Positions 37,079 to 50,300 of a DNA stretch of 64,000 nt are shown one piece after another. The stretch covers positions 21,552,405-21,616,404 of the forward strand of contig NC_060901.1 of assembly GCF_014805685.1 (NCBI RefSeq), read 5' to 3'. Under the pieces are notes generated by a model. It did no database searches, was not told the origin of the DNA, and worked only from the letters and a program-made list of their open reading frames with translations. Source of the DNA: Silurus meridionalis (Eukaryota; Chordata; Actinopteri; Siluriformes; Siluridae). The translations under genes and the position numbers were made by a program. Position 1 is the stretch's first letter, and the number at the start of each line of letters is the position of its first letter.

Positions 37079-37452
37079 GTGTGTGTATATATATATATAT
37101 CCCAAATGAGAATTCTATGCTGCATGGACAACTAAAAAAAAAAAGGAAATATTAACCTATACCCCTCTTTTACTGTTATACGATATAAACCATATACTGT
37201 GAAACTGATCAACACTGTTACTCAGTGCTTCCAATATTATCTTTCATTTCCTTTCCTGCTCCAGAACAAGCCAAAGGTTACACCATCACCGCGTATTAAC
37301 TAGAAAAATAATTTTCTAATAATTCGATAAAAGACACGTTTCTCCGAAGTCTGAAATTTTGCCATGAACGAATAAATCCCTCGATAATCATATTCCGTTA
37401 TTCAAAAGGTCTTCAATAATCATTCGAATCGTCTACAAACCTCTTTTTTTAT

Positions 37453-37803
37453 TGTACACTATATGGCCAAAGGTTTGTGGACACCCGACTATAGGATTTG
37501 TTCCACTCTTCTGGGAAGATGTTCCACTAGATTTTGTGGAGATTTGTGAGATTTCATTCAGCCACAAGGGGGCGTTAGTAAAGTCAGGTACTGATAAACT
37601 TGGCTTAACAAAATAAGTCTATAGCAGGCCACTCAAGATCTTTATGGAGCTGGGCTTTGTGCACTTTGTGCCACAGGTTTATGTGAAGGGACAATTTTTT
37701 GGCGTGCAATTGCGCGCCTCTGAAATACTGTGTGAACAAACGCATGAAGAAGCACATGGGGGGAAGAGGCGGGTGTCCCAATACTTTTGGCCTTATGACG
37801 TGT
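37453..37803. mobile_element. Tc1-like MITE with terminal inverted repeats
   Basis: The left end TACACTATATGGCCAAAGGT with TTGTGGACACC pairs with the right end GGGTGTCCCAATACTTTTGG. The internal CTTCTGGGAAGATGTTCCAC and GCCACAAGGGGGCGTTAGT are family landmarks. This is one of the better preserved copies. Confidence 0.8.
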
Positions 37804-38261
37804 ATGCCTGTAGTCAGGTGGATCTTTGTGTCTGGTCGTAAACGTGAAGTGTGTCAATCGCTCCAAAAAAAAAAAAAAAAGGTGCTACATTAAACGAGGG
37901 CCTTCGAAACCTTAACCATGCTACGTTCAATTGGTGTGTTGTTTTTTTTTCCTTCCCTGAAATTCTTTAAATTTTTTAAATTATTACTATTATAATTATT
38001 ATTTCTGACCTTTATAATAAGCATAATTTACAGTAAAAAAAAAGAAATAAAGAGGAAAAAAAATCTTGTATAATGGACTGTAACTGTGTACTGATTTATT
38101 AATTGATTAATTTATTATTTTAATTTTATTCAAACATTTTCGAAAAAAATTATTTCCCTTACATTTTTTGTATTGTTCCATCATTTGTTTCTAAAAAACA
38201 AATAATCATAGTCTGGTTACTGAATTATATCACATTTACATTCTATATTTGCTCACTGTGT

Positions 38262-38385
38262 GTGCGTGTGTGTGCGTGTGTGTGTGTGTGTGTGTGTTGG
38301 ACAGTTGCTTCACAAAGGTCAAATTCTGTTGCCCAAAATAAATGCATCATCAGCATCCTGTCAACACGGCGTATTAGGCAAAGCA

Positions 38386-38431
<46 letters not shown>

Positions 38432-38800
38432 TAAAATAAACACCATTATTATTAGCACCCCGTTTGGAAATAATCCATAAATGACTCACTGTGCATCCAA
38501 AAGTATTAGAACAATGGTCATTTCCACCCATATGTGCTCCATGAAGATCTGCTTTCCATGGGTTGGATGTGTATGGAAGATCTTGAGTGGCCTCCTACAG
38601 AGCACAAACTTTATTGGGATGAATTGGAAAACCACCCCAAGCTTCCTAAACCTTATTCCTTACGTACATCATGGTGAATGAAATCTCATGAATCTCCACA
38701 AAATCTAGAGAAACATCTTCCCAGAGGAGTGGAGGCTCTTATAAGAGGGAATGGGAACTAAATGTAGGATGAAGAAACTGCAGGGGGAAACAATATGGAA
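38262..38800. mobile_element. AC/GT microsatellites and a Tc1-like copy
   Basis: Positions 38262-38297 (GT) and 38388-38429 (AC) are dinucleotide runs about 90 bp apart in opposite orientation. A Tc1-like copy follows at 38483-38790, with CTCCATGAAGATCTGCTTTC, AACTTTATTGGGATGAATTG and CTAGAGAAACATCTTCCCAG. Confidence 0.7.
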
Positions 38801-39540
38801 TCGGAGTTGTTTAATTATATTATAAATATCAAACCAAGATCTCAAAATAAATCAAAAGCAAATCGAAACAACAAACAATAACCAGGTTGCAAAAGTATAC
38901 ACACCCTTCATATGTACACACACCCGTTTCACGTCCGATAGTAAATATTGAATGACTGTTTCCGATAAACGCAGATCTTTCACTTTTAGCAAGAAACATG
39001 TATGCACACATGTCAATGTATTGAAACCTTTTTTTAGTTATTTATGTATTTTTTAATACAAGCGCTTGTCGTTTTCGGGGTAAACTGTTGCACCCAAGGT
39101 TGGTTAAATCCGGTGGTCTTTTTCTTTACAGCTGTGTATGGTAGACGTGTGCACCCACGTCGTCTCAGCGCCGAATTTTCAGACAGCAAAGTGACATTTT
39201 TGAATAATTACAACCTGAAATTACGACTTGAAAAGGAACGAGAAACGATTTCCTCACTGCTACTGAGAGCTCGAATCGAAAACAAAAGTCATTTCTTTGA
39301 CACAAAAAAGAAAGAAAGAAAGAAATTAAACGTCATACCCTGTAAAACATTTTCGAAAACAAGAAAAAAAAAACCTTCAATTAATAATATTAATCAGAAC
39401 AATAATAAAAGAATAAGTACTCTGAACACTAGGGTTGAGATGAGCAGCACCGTCTCGGCAGTGAATCAGCAGCAGTCTTAGGAGGAAGCAAATTCCTCCT
39501 TTTGCTCACAAAAAAAAAAAAAAAAATAGATCCCTTCCCT

Positions 39541-41379
39541 TTAGTAATCCATCCCTTCTTCGCTTTCATACCACTCCGATGGAGCGTCTGTTCCGAAATA
39601 ACGGTCCCCGAAGTTTCCTGTAGAATGCAAAAGAGCAGCACTTTCAACACCGTCGATTCCTTTGATTATCTGGATGTTTACATGATATAGAACTATATGC
39701 ACAAAAGTATTGGGACACCCGACTTCTCCGTATATTCCACGTGTGGTTCTTCTTAAAACTGAAATATTTTCCCTCTTGAACGAGGAGACCCAAACCTGTG
39801 TGACATGTAATGCACAAATACAGCTCCGCGATGATATGCTTGACTTTGTTTGGATGTTGAAGCTGAACCAATTAATTGGTTTTGCTGGCAAAAATCCATA
39901 CCGATAGTTTTTCCGGGTTACGTTATACAGTACACGAGAGCGGCCTCTAGAGGCATGAGCTTAAAACCATGCCTCCTGACCTCCTCATCTACATCCATTC
40001 CTGACTTTCCTTGTGGCTAAATGAAATCTCAGAAATTTCCACAAAGTCTAGAACATCTTCCCAGAAGAGTGGAGCTCATTATAAAAGCATTTAGAGACAT
40101 GTGGAATTGGATGCTCAAAAAGGAGCATATAGCAATGTTACAGTCGGGTGTCCACAAACTTTTAAACACAGAGTAAGTATAAGGTGAATTAAGATGCCGA
40201 GAAGCTCTGGTCCAGAAGGTTCAGAAGAGCCGTTCACTACGCCTATACACATTTAATGACAGAGTGTATATCGTAGAATAAGCGTTAAGCAGGACATGGG
40301 AACTGTTTAGGTTCTGGAGATCCACCAAAGTCTTAGAAGCTAATTTAATGCTTACCAATGCCTGGGATGATGTGAAACTCGTCGTTGACCTTCTTGTCCA
40401 CGGCTGTGGTGATGATACGGACCTTGGGAAAGGCGTACGCAACCGAGTGAACGCCCATCTCAGCCATGAGCAGAGACAGCAGGAAGATCTTGTCCTCCTC
40501 GACATCATGGTCCTAAAACCAAAAGCACCAGGGATTCGTACAGGGGTTCGTACAGGGATACAGTGTAGAACGTGGAGAAGTTTGTGTGTGAAGTGCACAT
40601 ACGAGTAAAACTCGGACGGCCATGAGAGCAGCTGCGCCGGTTGACACGGTGCTGTCCATCAGGATCACGTAGTCCTCGCTGATGTCCTTGGGCAAGCGCA
40701 GGTAGTGGAGCTGGGAAGCAGTGATCAATAATCAGGGATCGATGACTCACTTCAGAAACATTTTAAAGAGGTTTAGGCCCCTAGACATTTCAAAGATGTC
40801 TCCCCCGCCACTCTTTATTCCTTTTAGACAGTAAATGTCCCCTCTTTGATCCTTTAGACAGTATATGTTCCCCCTTTGATAATTTCAATCAGGAAATGCC
40901 CCCTTTGATCCTTTTAGACAGTAAATGTCCCCCTCTTTGATCCTTTCAGACAGGAAATCCACCTCCCCTTTGATCTCATTAGACACTATATGTCCCCACT
41001 TTGATCACTTTATGCAGGAAATGTCCCCTCTTTGATCCTTTTTGAAAATGTCCCCCCTTTGATCACTTTATACAGGAAATGTCCCCTCTTTGATCCTTTT
41101 TGAAAATGTTCCCCCTTTGATCCTTTCAGACAGGATAGATTCTCCCCTTTGATCCTTTCAGACTGGATATGTCCCCCCTTTGATCCTTCCAGGCAGGAAA
41201 TGTCATCCAACAATGTGATTTAATGAGTGTCAAATCATAGAGTAAGTACCTCAGGCTCCCCAGTGTCATGGTTTGTCTGGATGAGGATCTTCCCCAGTCG
41301 GATGTCTTTACACACCGCCATCAAGGCCTGCTCCATCGTCTCTCCTGCACGCAGAATGGACACTCCAGAGATCTACACA

Positions 41380-41426
<47 letters not shown>

Positions 41427-42306
41427 GTAATCACAACCACATTTACAAATTGTTCTTATGCATTTAGGAACACACACACACACCCAACCCATGGAAAGCT
41501 GATCTTTGTGGCACTGTGCACTTTGTGGAACAGGTTTGGGTCTCCTAGTTTAAGTGAAGGAAAAGCTTCTGGATGCACCAGCTGGAAACAGCAGGTGTCC
41601 CAATACTTACTGTGTAGCCTTTTCTAATGAAAAGCAGTGGGAATTTTTTTGACGTGTGTAAGCAGAAAAATAATTATTTAATTTATAATTTTTATCTTTT
41701 TGTGTGGTCTCAAAAAATATATATTTTTATGTACATTATAAATTATAATGTATAATGTACTATTTATTTAATTACTTATTATTAAAAATATATATATTTA
41801 AATAAATTAAAATAATTTCATAACTTTTTTTTTATAATAGATGGCTTCTCCCCTTTTATTTTGTGTTTCAAAACAAAAAAATATTAATTGAACTATTTAT
41901 ACTGTTAGTTATAAAATAGCATTTAATAAAAGAAAATAGCCTTTTATTTAATGATATGGCTGCATTTTTGTAATTGTTATTTTTCATTTTATTTTTATTT
42001 ATTATTAAGTATTATATTTATGAAACGTAATTTTTTTTAAACAGCCTTTTTATTTTATTATATGGTTGCTTTCTTTTTAATGTAATTTTTGTATGATTAT
42101 AAAATATGAAATGTATATAATATTTATTTAATAATAATAAAAAAAAAATGAATACAAAAATTAATAATAAAAAAAAAAAAGAAAGAGAAATTTGTGACTG
42201 ACCCGTTTCCCGCTGAGCCTCTTCCCTTCGTACACGGTCCCTTGAGGTGTTTCGACGGACACCGGCTGTAGAAGAGACAAGTTGCTCGTGAGGAAAAGTG
42301 AAGCAA

Positions 42307-42355
<49 letters not shown>

Positions 42356-44905
42356 TAGTGGTCACTAACCCTCAGCGGTAAGAAGGAGAGTGCGTGTTCG
42401 ATAAGGAGCCTCATCAACCTCTTCGAGTAGAAAATAAACTCGTCCCGGTTTGTCTCCTTATTCCTGCAAATTCAGGGGGAGGGGGAAGAAAGCAGAAAGA
42501 AATCAGCAGCTGGCCGTGTCACCATGGTGACGTGTAGACGGCTGTGAACCATACCTGATGATGGTGTGCATCCCACGGACCTGAGGGGTGCTCTCCAACA
42601 CGCTGAGGGTCTTTGGTAAAGGTTGACCCTGATGTGCTGAAGCCAAGGCAGATCTACGCAGTTACAATGACAACTTTGTATCAGTTCGTAAACACATGCA
42701 CACACACGCACACCAAACATCACATCAAGCCAGGAATAAAGATGAATAATGTGGCTTCAATCTATTTATGTGCATTGAAGCAGAAAAAAACTTGCAGATG
42801 TTAAAAAAGGACGAGAAAAGGAACAATAGTATAAAAAGAGCAAATTTAGCATGCATGATACACGGTCTGACCAAACGTATTAGGACACCTGACTTGTCCT
42901 CCGTCCTCAAATCGTTTCCTAAAACACGGAGGCACACGATTGTGTAGAACGTCTCTGGATTGCTCCAGCGTGAGATTTCTCCCTTCAAGTGAACCATGAA
43001 GAAGCCAAACCTGATCCAGTATGACACAAAGTGCACCAAGCCAACTCTCCATGAAGATCTGGAAGATCTCCATGAAGAGCCTCCTCACTGATCTGACTTT
43101 AAGATGTCTGGAACTATCAAAAACAATCCATATCGATTTTCCAGGTCGTGTTAAACAGCATGAGAGCGGCCTCTAGAGGCAAATCACTGACACTACATGG
43201 TGTTTTTTTTTTTACACGCGAGATAAAAATAATAATTTATCTTAATATTTATTGTTTGGAATGTATTAATGATATGAATAATATTCATTAATATTTTCAT
43301 ATTCATTTCATTTAACACATTTTCATGATGTGGGACATTCATAAAATAAATTAGGTTGGGTGTCCACAAGCTTTATCTCAAGTAGGACACTGCAAGCGCT
43401 ACAGATGTGTTTGGGATGTTGGAGTCTTCCTGGGTGACCATCATCATCATCATTTAATAATTCATGCAGCATCTGAACCTGAACATTGGCTCTTTGTGTC
43501 TAAATAAATAAACGAGATCATTCCGTACGATCGCTCGCGTATCTCTCACGAGAAGAACTTGTGCGTGTTAGTGGGCCGTGTGCAAGAGAATAAGGCACAC
43601 GAGTGCAATAAATGAATAAATAAATAAAAGAATAAAAATCAAGCACCAATAATACAAAAAAAAAATAATTAGAAAAGCAAAAATGCTCCACAAGAAACAA
43701 AATGCACAAAAAAAGGGATGCCAGAGTTTTTCCTCACATATCCCAGCGGAGTTTCCTCTGAAGAAGAGATTTATTGCCATAACCAGAGATGAAGAGGAAA
43801 AAAAAAGAGGGGGAAAAAAAAAGAGGAAAAATAAAGAGAAAGAACAAAACCTCATTAAAGCTCAATTCAGAGGCTCGGAAAACAGGAAGTGCGGTGGGTA
43901 AGTGTGTGTTTGTGCATGCGCGCGTGTGTGTGTGTGTGTGGGTGGGTTACGTCGTGAGATGTCCAGGTGATGTTTCAGTAGTTCTGATATGCACCCGTGT
44001 TCCTAAACGCTATAAGAACCCGATTCCAGAAGGTCTGGAAAGTTCTGGTTGCGTGAAGAGTTGATTCTGCAGAACCACTGAAACATCGCCTTCACAAACA
44101 CACACACACGTTTATCACAGCCACCGGAGCGAAGCGCCACAGAGAGGACAGAGACGAAAGGATGGACAGAATATGATCTGCATAAGTGCCTGATTCATAA
44201 CATCAAACTATTTTATATAATAAATATACAGTAATTCACTCGAGTAGAAATAATGAATTAGCGTTAGATACACACACACACACACCCTTTAGTCTCTTAG
44301 TGTCCTCTTCAAAAGGGACAGACAGAGAAACAAAGAAAAACAGACAGACATAGATGGTAAAGGAAAAAAATTAGAGAGATGGAGAAGAACAGAAGCAGGT
44401 GGAGAGATGAAGAAGAATAAAAGCAGGTGGAGAGATGAAGAACAGAAGCACAGAAGCAGGTAGAGAGACGGAGAAACACAGAAGCAGACAGAGACGGAGG
44501 AGGACAGAAGCAGATGGAGGAGGACAGAGTGAGGACAGAGTGATGGTCATACCTCACTGTGCTTTCACGCTGTGGTAAGTTAGAGTGCATTCAGGCGACG
44601 GGGGAGGGGGGGGTTTCACACACACGAGTGTTTCATTACAAACGCACAGGAGAGAAACGAAAACACACACAAGATCAAAAAATCATCCAGTGGAGAAGAA
44701 TCATAACATTCCAAAATCACACCATACAAACAAAGTCTTTTCTCCAATTACTATCAATAATAATCATTTATCATTCCAATTATGCTAATTACTCGGCTGT
44801 GTGACACGCCCACTTTTATATTAATTCATTCTGGAGCACAATATGGGTTCTAATAATATGACACGCGCATACACCTACATAAATAAATGTGTGAGATAAA
44901 TATAT

Positions 44906-44970
<65 letters not shown>

Positions 44971-46776
44971 ATATATTTAATTCATTAAATGAAATTATTA
45001 TAGAAATGTACAATAATTTAATGTTCACTTGATTTAATTTTATTTTTTATTATCAAACTATCGGTATTCACTGTTAACAATGCTTCGAAAAAACAGGCGA
45101 AAAAACCCCCACCGCGTGCTTGTCACGTGACGCGTGAACGTACCTTTTCGAGCTGACTGTGCACGTGCTGCACGATCAACTCCAGCGCTACGAAGTTCTC
45201 TCCTCCTGGTGGAAGAACGGAACGTTTCAGACAAACCATCAAAACATTCACGTCATCATTTATACATAAAAAAAAATAATTAAAATAAATCTCATGTAAG
45301 ATACACAGTGGGGCCAAAGGTTTGTGGACACCTGACCATACGATCCCATTTCCATATTTAATCTCCATTCTGCTCTGGGAAAATGTTCCACTCGGAAGGA
45401 TGTTCGGTGAGGAATTCAGGTCTCATAAAACAGGTTAAGGTCTCATTGTTCAAATGAAAGATAAATGTCATGCTATATAATGCATGTGCACCTCCAAACT
45501 GTGGCTGAATACTTTTGGTTACAGTTGCTCTCTATCAGTTTCGAGGCGGAGACTCGGATCATTTAGACACCAAAGAATGAAGCAGGAACGTTCAGAACGT
45601 AACTCGGAACGTACACGTCTCCGCCCTTCTCACCTCTCGGAACCACGATATCTGCGACCTGCACTGTGGGTTCGATGTACTGCTCGAATGCCGGTTTCAC
45701 GAACTTGTTGTACTGCTTGATGACGCCGCCGATGTCTCGACCTCGATTTGTGATGTCCCTTTTTAGCCGCCTGACGAGCCGGATGTCCGAATCAGTGTCC
45801 ACAAACACTTTCATGTCCAGCAGCTAGAAAGAAGACCCACAAAACAAAAAACATACCTTTTTTAAAAGAAAAAAGAAAGTTTTAAAGATTTATATCTATA
45901 TCTATATCTATATCTCTCTCTCTCTCTCTCTCTCTAGAGGTGAATCACTGATACCACATACTTTTTTTTTTTATTCCTTTTGGATGTACTGTCATTTTTA
46001 TTTATTTTGAGTGTTACTTTTTATCGGTCGAATTCTAATATATTTTACACACTATACAGGCAAAAGTTTGTGGACACCTGAATAAGATGCTATGTGCTTC
46101 CTTTTTAAACATACCATCACACCTATTTCCTGTTATAACACCCTCGATTTTTCTGGGAAGATGTTTAAACTAGATAGTGTGAAGATTGGTGAGATTTCAA
46201 AATCAGGTATTAATGTAGGTGATGTTCCAATTCATTCCAGAGCTGTTCAGTAGGGTTTTAAGATCTATAGAAGGCCACTCAAGATCTTCCACACACATGT
46301 AAAGTGTATCTTCATAGAGCTGGCTTTGTGAAGGGAAAAATTAAAAAAGTCAGGAGTTTAAATACTTTTGGTCATAGATTTATTTGATCTCCTGAGGACC
46401 AGGATGTGAACTTACCTTCAAAAGCTCCTTATTTGCAAAAGCCAAGATTCCTTCGAATATTACAACATTGGCCCCATACACAGTTTTCTGCAAAGACAAA
46501 AAAAATGATTCCAGACATTTGCGTTTCCATTGTTCATCTGAAAATGCTCCACTGTACCTCCAAAACAAGGTTTCTTAAGAATTCAGATTGACACTTACCC
46601 ACTCTTTGCGACGGCCGTGTGTGGTGAAGTCGTAGACGGGCACTTTGATGCTTTTGCCCTTCTTCAGTTTCCTCAGCACTGTGATGAGCAGTTCGAAGTC
46701 GAAAGCATCCGGATGATCAAAGTTGTACTCGTTCCTCGCCGCAAGCTCCTGTTCCTCTTTGCTCAACACCTGTGGT

Positions 46777-46823
<47 letters not shown>

Positions 46824-47276
46824 GAAAATCATAAAAATAAATGTAAAAACAAATATATATTTATATAATATAATAAATATATATATATATATATAATAAA
46901 AAAAACTATTTCTTTGTGTACAAATTTTAAAACATTTTAAAAAATACATTTTTAAGTCACGGTTTGGTTTAATTTCGATACAATTAAAGGAAACAAATGC
47001 ATGAAAATGTCGGGGTTTTTTATTAACAATTTTTAATTTTCATTTTGTTTTTTTAATAAAAATGCTCTCTTGGTTAAATAATATATAAAACAATAAATTT
47101 ACAATGTTTCATACGAATATTATTTATATATAAAATGTAATAAAATAAATGAATACGATACATGTTTTTATTATATCGATTAAATTGTGTAATGGATGAA
47201 ATAAAATTCAATAAATGAAAAAATTTATTAAAATAGTTTACATTTGTTACCCCGATGTGGGTAATACAGATGTGTG

Positions 47277-47324
<48 letters not shown>

Positions 47325-50300
47325 TCTTAGATTTCAAATAAACGTTTACATTAACACACCTAGGAACCCAGGAATTATCATTACCTTATAGAAGGAGTCC
47401 ATGGACAGAAGGACGACCCATGGAACATCCAGAGCCTCGATGATCTTATTGGCGACGGTGGTTTTCCCCGAGGCGCTCCCCCCACACAGACCTGCAGGAC
47501 CACACGGTTGTGTATTTATCATGAAAAACAACATCTTCCTAAGCAGCTGGGTTCTGAGATGAACGAGGACATACCTTTAACGAGGACATACCTATAACGA
47601 ACGCCTCCTTAAAGGTGGTTCCTGTGACGTTGTACCAGGGTGGACGTCCCGCCGTGTAGATCGTCCGCTTGTTGGTCCTTAGCAGAGGAGGCTCGGTTTT
47701 ACTTTGACTCGTGGTCCTCTTCTGCGGAGACAGCGACGGCGTCAGAGGGCAGGTGCGCCTCAAAAGGCCGTCGAGAGAATCCTCGCTGCTGCCGCTAGAG
47801 GGTAGAGAACATACGGGCGAGCTGGGACTCAAATTCAAAACCTTCAACGTTCAAACACACAGAACTGTTTAAACGTATCCATCAGAAACGCCTTAAAAAT
47901 CACAGGACCGGGATCTTTCCGTCTGGACGTGGATACCATTATTATGCTAATTATCCCATGCAGGACATCAGAGAGAGTCCATGGACTTCGAGAACCTCTC
48001 AGGATGGCGCTCCTGGCATGGCGTTTGATGTCTGTGCAGGTGAGGGAGTGCAAACACACCTTCATGTCCACTCCAGGAATCCCACACACGAGCCCAGAAA
48101 AGACCACAGGCCTCATGTGAGTAAGACTCTCATCACATGGACACATCAACAGGAAGCGGTTAGGACATTCAAGTGTGTGTATATGGTCGTGTAAAGTGTG
48201 TGTCAGGTGTGTATATGGTCGTGTAAAGTGTGTGTCAGGTGTGTATATGGTCGTGTAAAGTGTGTGTCAGGTGTGTATATGGTCGTGTAGGGTGTGTGTC
48301 AGGTGTGTATATGGTCGTGTAGGGTGTGTGTCAGGTGTGTATATGGTCGTGTAGGGTGTGTGTCAGGTGTGTATATGGTCGGTAGGGTGTGTGTCAGGTG
48401 TGTATATGGTCGTGTAGGGTGTGTGTCAGGTGTGTATATGGTTGTGTAGGGTGTGTGTCAGGTGTGTATATGGTTGTGTAGTGTGTGTCAGGTGTATATG
48501 GTTGTGTAGTGTGTGTCAGGTGTGTATATGGTTGTGTAAAGTGTGCCAGGTGTGTATATGGTTGTGTAAAGTGTGTGTCAGGTGTGTATATGGTTGTGTA
48601 AAGTGTGTCAGGTGTGTATATGGTTGTGTAAAGTGTGTCAGGTGTGTATATGGTTGTGTAAAGTGTGCAAGGCGTGTATGGTTGTGTAAAGTGTGTGTCA
48701 GGTGTGTGTATGGTTGTGTAAAGTGTGTCAGGTGTATATGGTTGTGTAAAGTGTGTGTCAGGTGTGTATATGGTTGTGTAAAGTGTCAGGTGTGTATATG
48801 GTTGTGTAAAGTGTGTCAGGTGTGTATATGGTTGTGTAAAGTGTGCAAGGCGTGTGTATGGTTGTGTAAAGTGTGTGTCAGGTGTGTATATGGTTGTGTA
48901 AAGTGTGTCAGGTGTGTGTATGGTTGTGTATAGTGTGTGTCAGGTCTGTATATGGTTGTGTAGGGTTTGTGTCAGGTGTGTATATGGTTGTGTAAAGTGT
49001 GAATATGGTTGTGTAAAGTGTGAATATGGTTGTGTAAAGTGTGTGTCAGGTGTGTATTTGGTTGTGTAAAGTGTGTCAGGTGTGTATATGGTTGTGTAAA
49101 GTGTGTGTCAGGTGTATATGGTTGTGTAAAGTGTGTGTCAGGTGTGTATATGGTTGTGTAAAGTGTGTGTCAGGTGTGTATATGGTTGTGTAAAGTGTGT
49201 GTCAGGTGTGTATATGGTTGTGTAAAGTGTGTGTCAGGTGTGTATATGGTTGTGTAAAGTGTGTGTCAGTGTGTATATGGTTGTGTAAAGTGTGTCAGGT
49301 GTGTATATGGTTGTGTAAAGTGTGCAAGGCGTGTGTATGGTTGTGTAAAGTGTGTCAGGTGTGTATATGGTTGTGTAAAGTGTGTCAGGTGTATATGGTT
49401 GTGTAAAGTGTGTGTCAGGTGTGTATATGGTTGTGTAAAGTGTGTGTCAGGTGTGTATATGGTTGTGTAAAGTGTGTGTCAGGTGTGTATATGGTTGTGT
49501 AAAGTGTGTGTCAGGTGTGTATATGGTTGTGTAAAGTGTGTGTCAGTGTGTATATGGTTGTGTAAAGTGTGTCAGGTGTGTATATGGTTGTGTAAAGTGT
49601 GCAAGGCGTGTGTATGGTTGTGTAAAGTGTGTCAGGTGTGTATATGGTTGTGTAAAGTGTGTCAGGTGTGTATGGTTGTGTAAAGTGTGTGTCAGGTCTG
49701 TATATGGTTGTGTAGGGTTTGTGTCAGGTGTGTATATGGTTGTGTAAAGTGTGTGTCAGGTGTGTATATGGTTGTGTAAAGTGTGTCAGGTGTGTGTATA
49801 TGGTTGTGTAAAGTGTGTGTCAGGTGTGTATATGGTTGTGTAAAGTGTGTGTCAGGTGTGTATATGGTTGTGTAAAGTGTGTGTCAGGTGTGTATATGGT
49901 TGTGTAAAGTGTGTCAGGTGTATATGGTTGTGTAAAGTGTGCAAGGCGTGTGTATGGTTGTGTAAAGTGTGTGTCAGGTGTGTATATGGTTGTGTAAAGT
50001 GTGTCAGGTGTGTGTATGGTTGTGTAAAGTGTGTGTCAGGTCTGTATATGGTTGTGTAGGGTTTGTGTCAGGTGTGTATATGGTTGTGTAAAGTGTGTAT
50101 ATGGTTGTGTAAAGTGTGTGTCAGGTGTGTATATGGTTGTGTAAAGTGTGTGTCAGGTGTGTATATGGTTGTGTAAAGTGTGTGTCAGGTGTGTATATGG
50201 TTGTGTAAAGTGTGTGTCAGGTGTGTATATGGTTGTGTAAAGTGTGTATATGGTTGTGTCAGGTGTGTGTCAGGTGTGTATATGGTTGTGTAAAGTGTGT

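Noticed and set aside
39044..39481. A 145-residue plus-strand frame next to the uckl1 3' end
   Set aside because: Low-complexity lysine-rich tail and AT-rich codons, antisense to the likely uckl1 3' UTR; no family match.
43789..44064. A lysine-rich 91-residue frame
   Set aside because: It arises from a purine tract followed by a GT run in a uckl1 intron.
48421..48933. A 170-residue cysteine-rich protein
   Set aside because: It is the translated 30-bp minisatellite, with the same CQVCIWLCK pattern in several frames; there is no start context and the array lies in a uckl1 intron.
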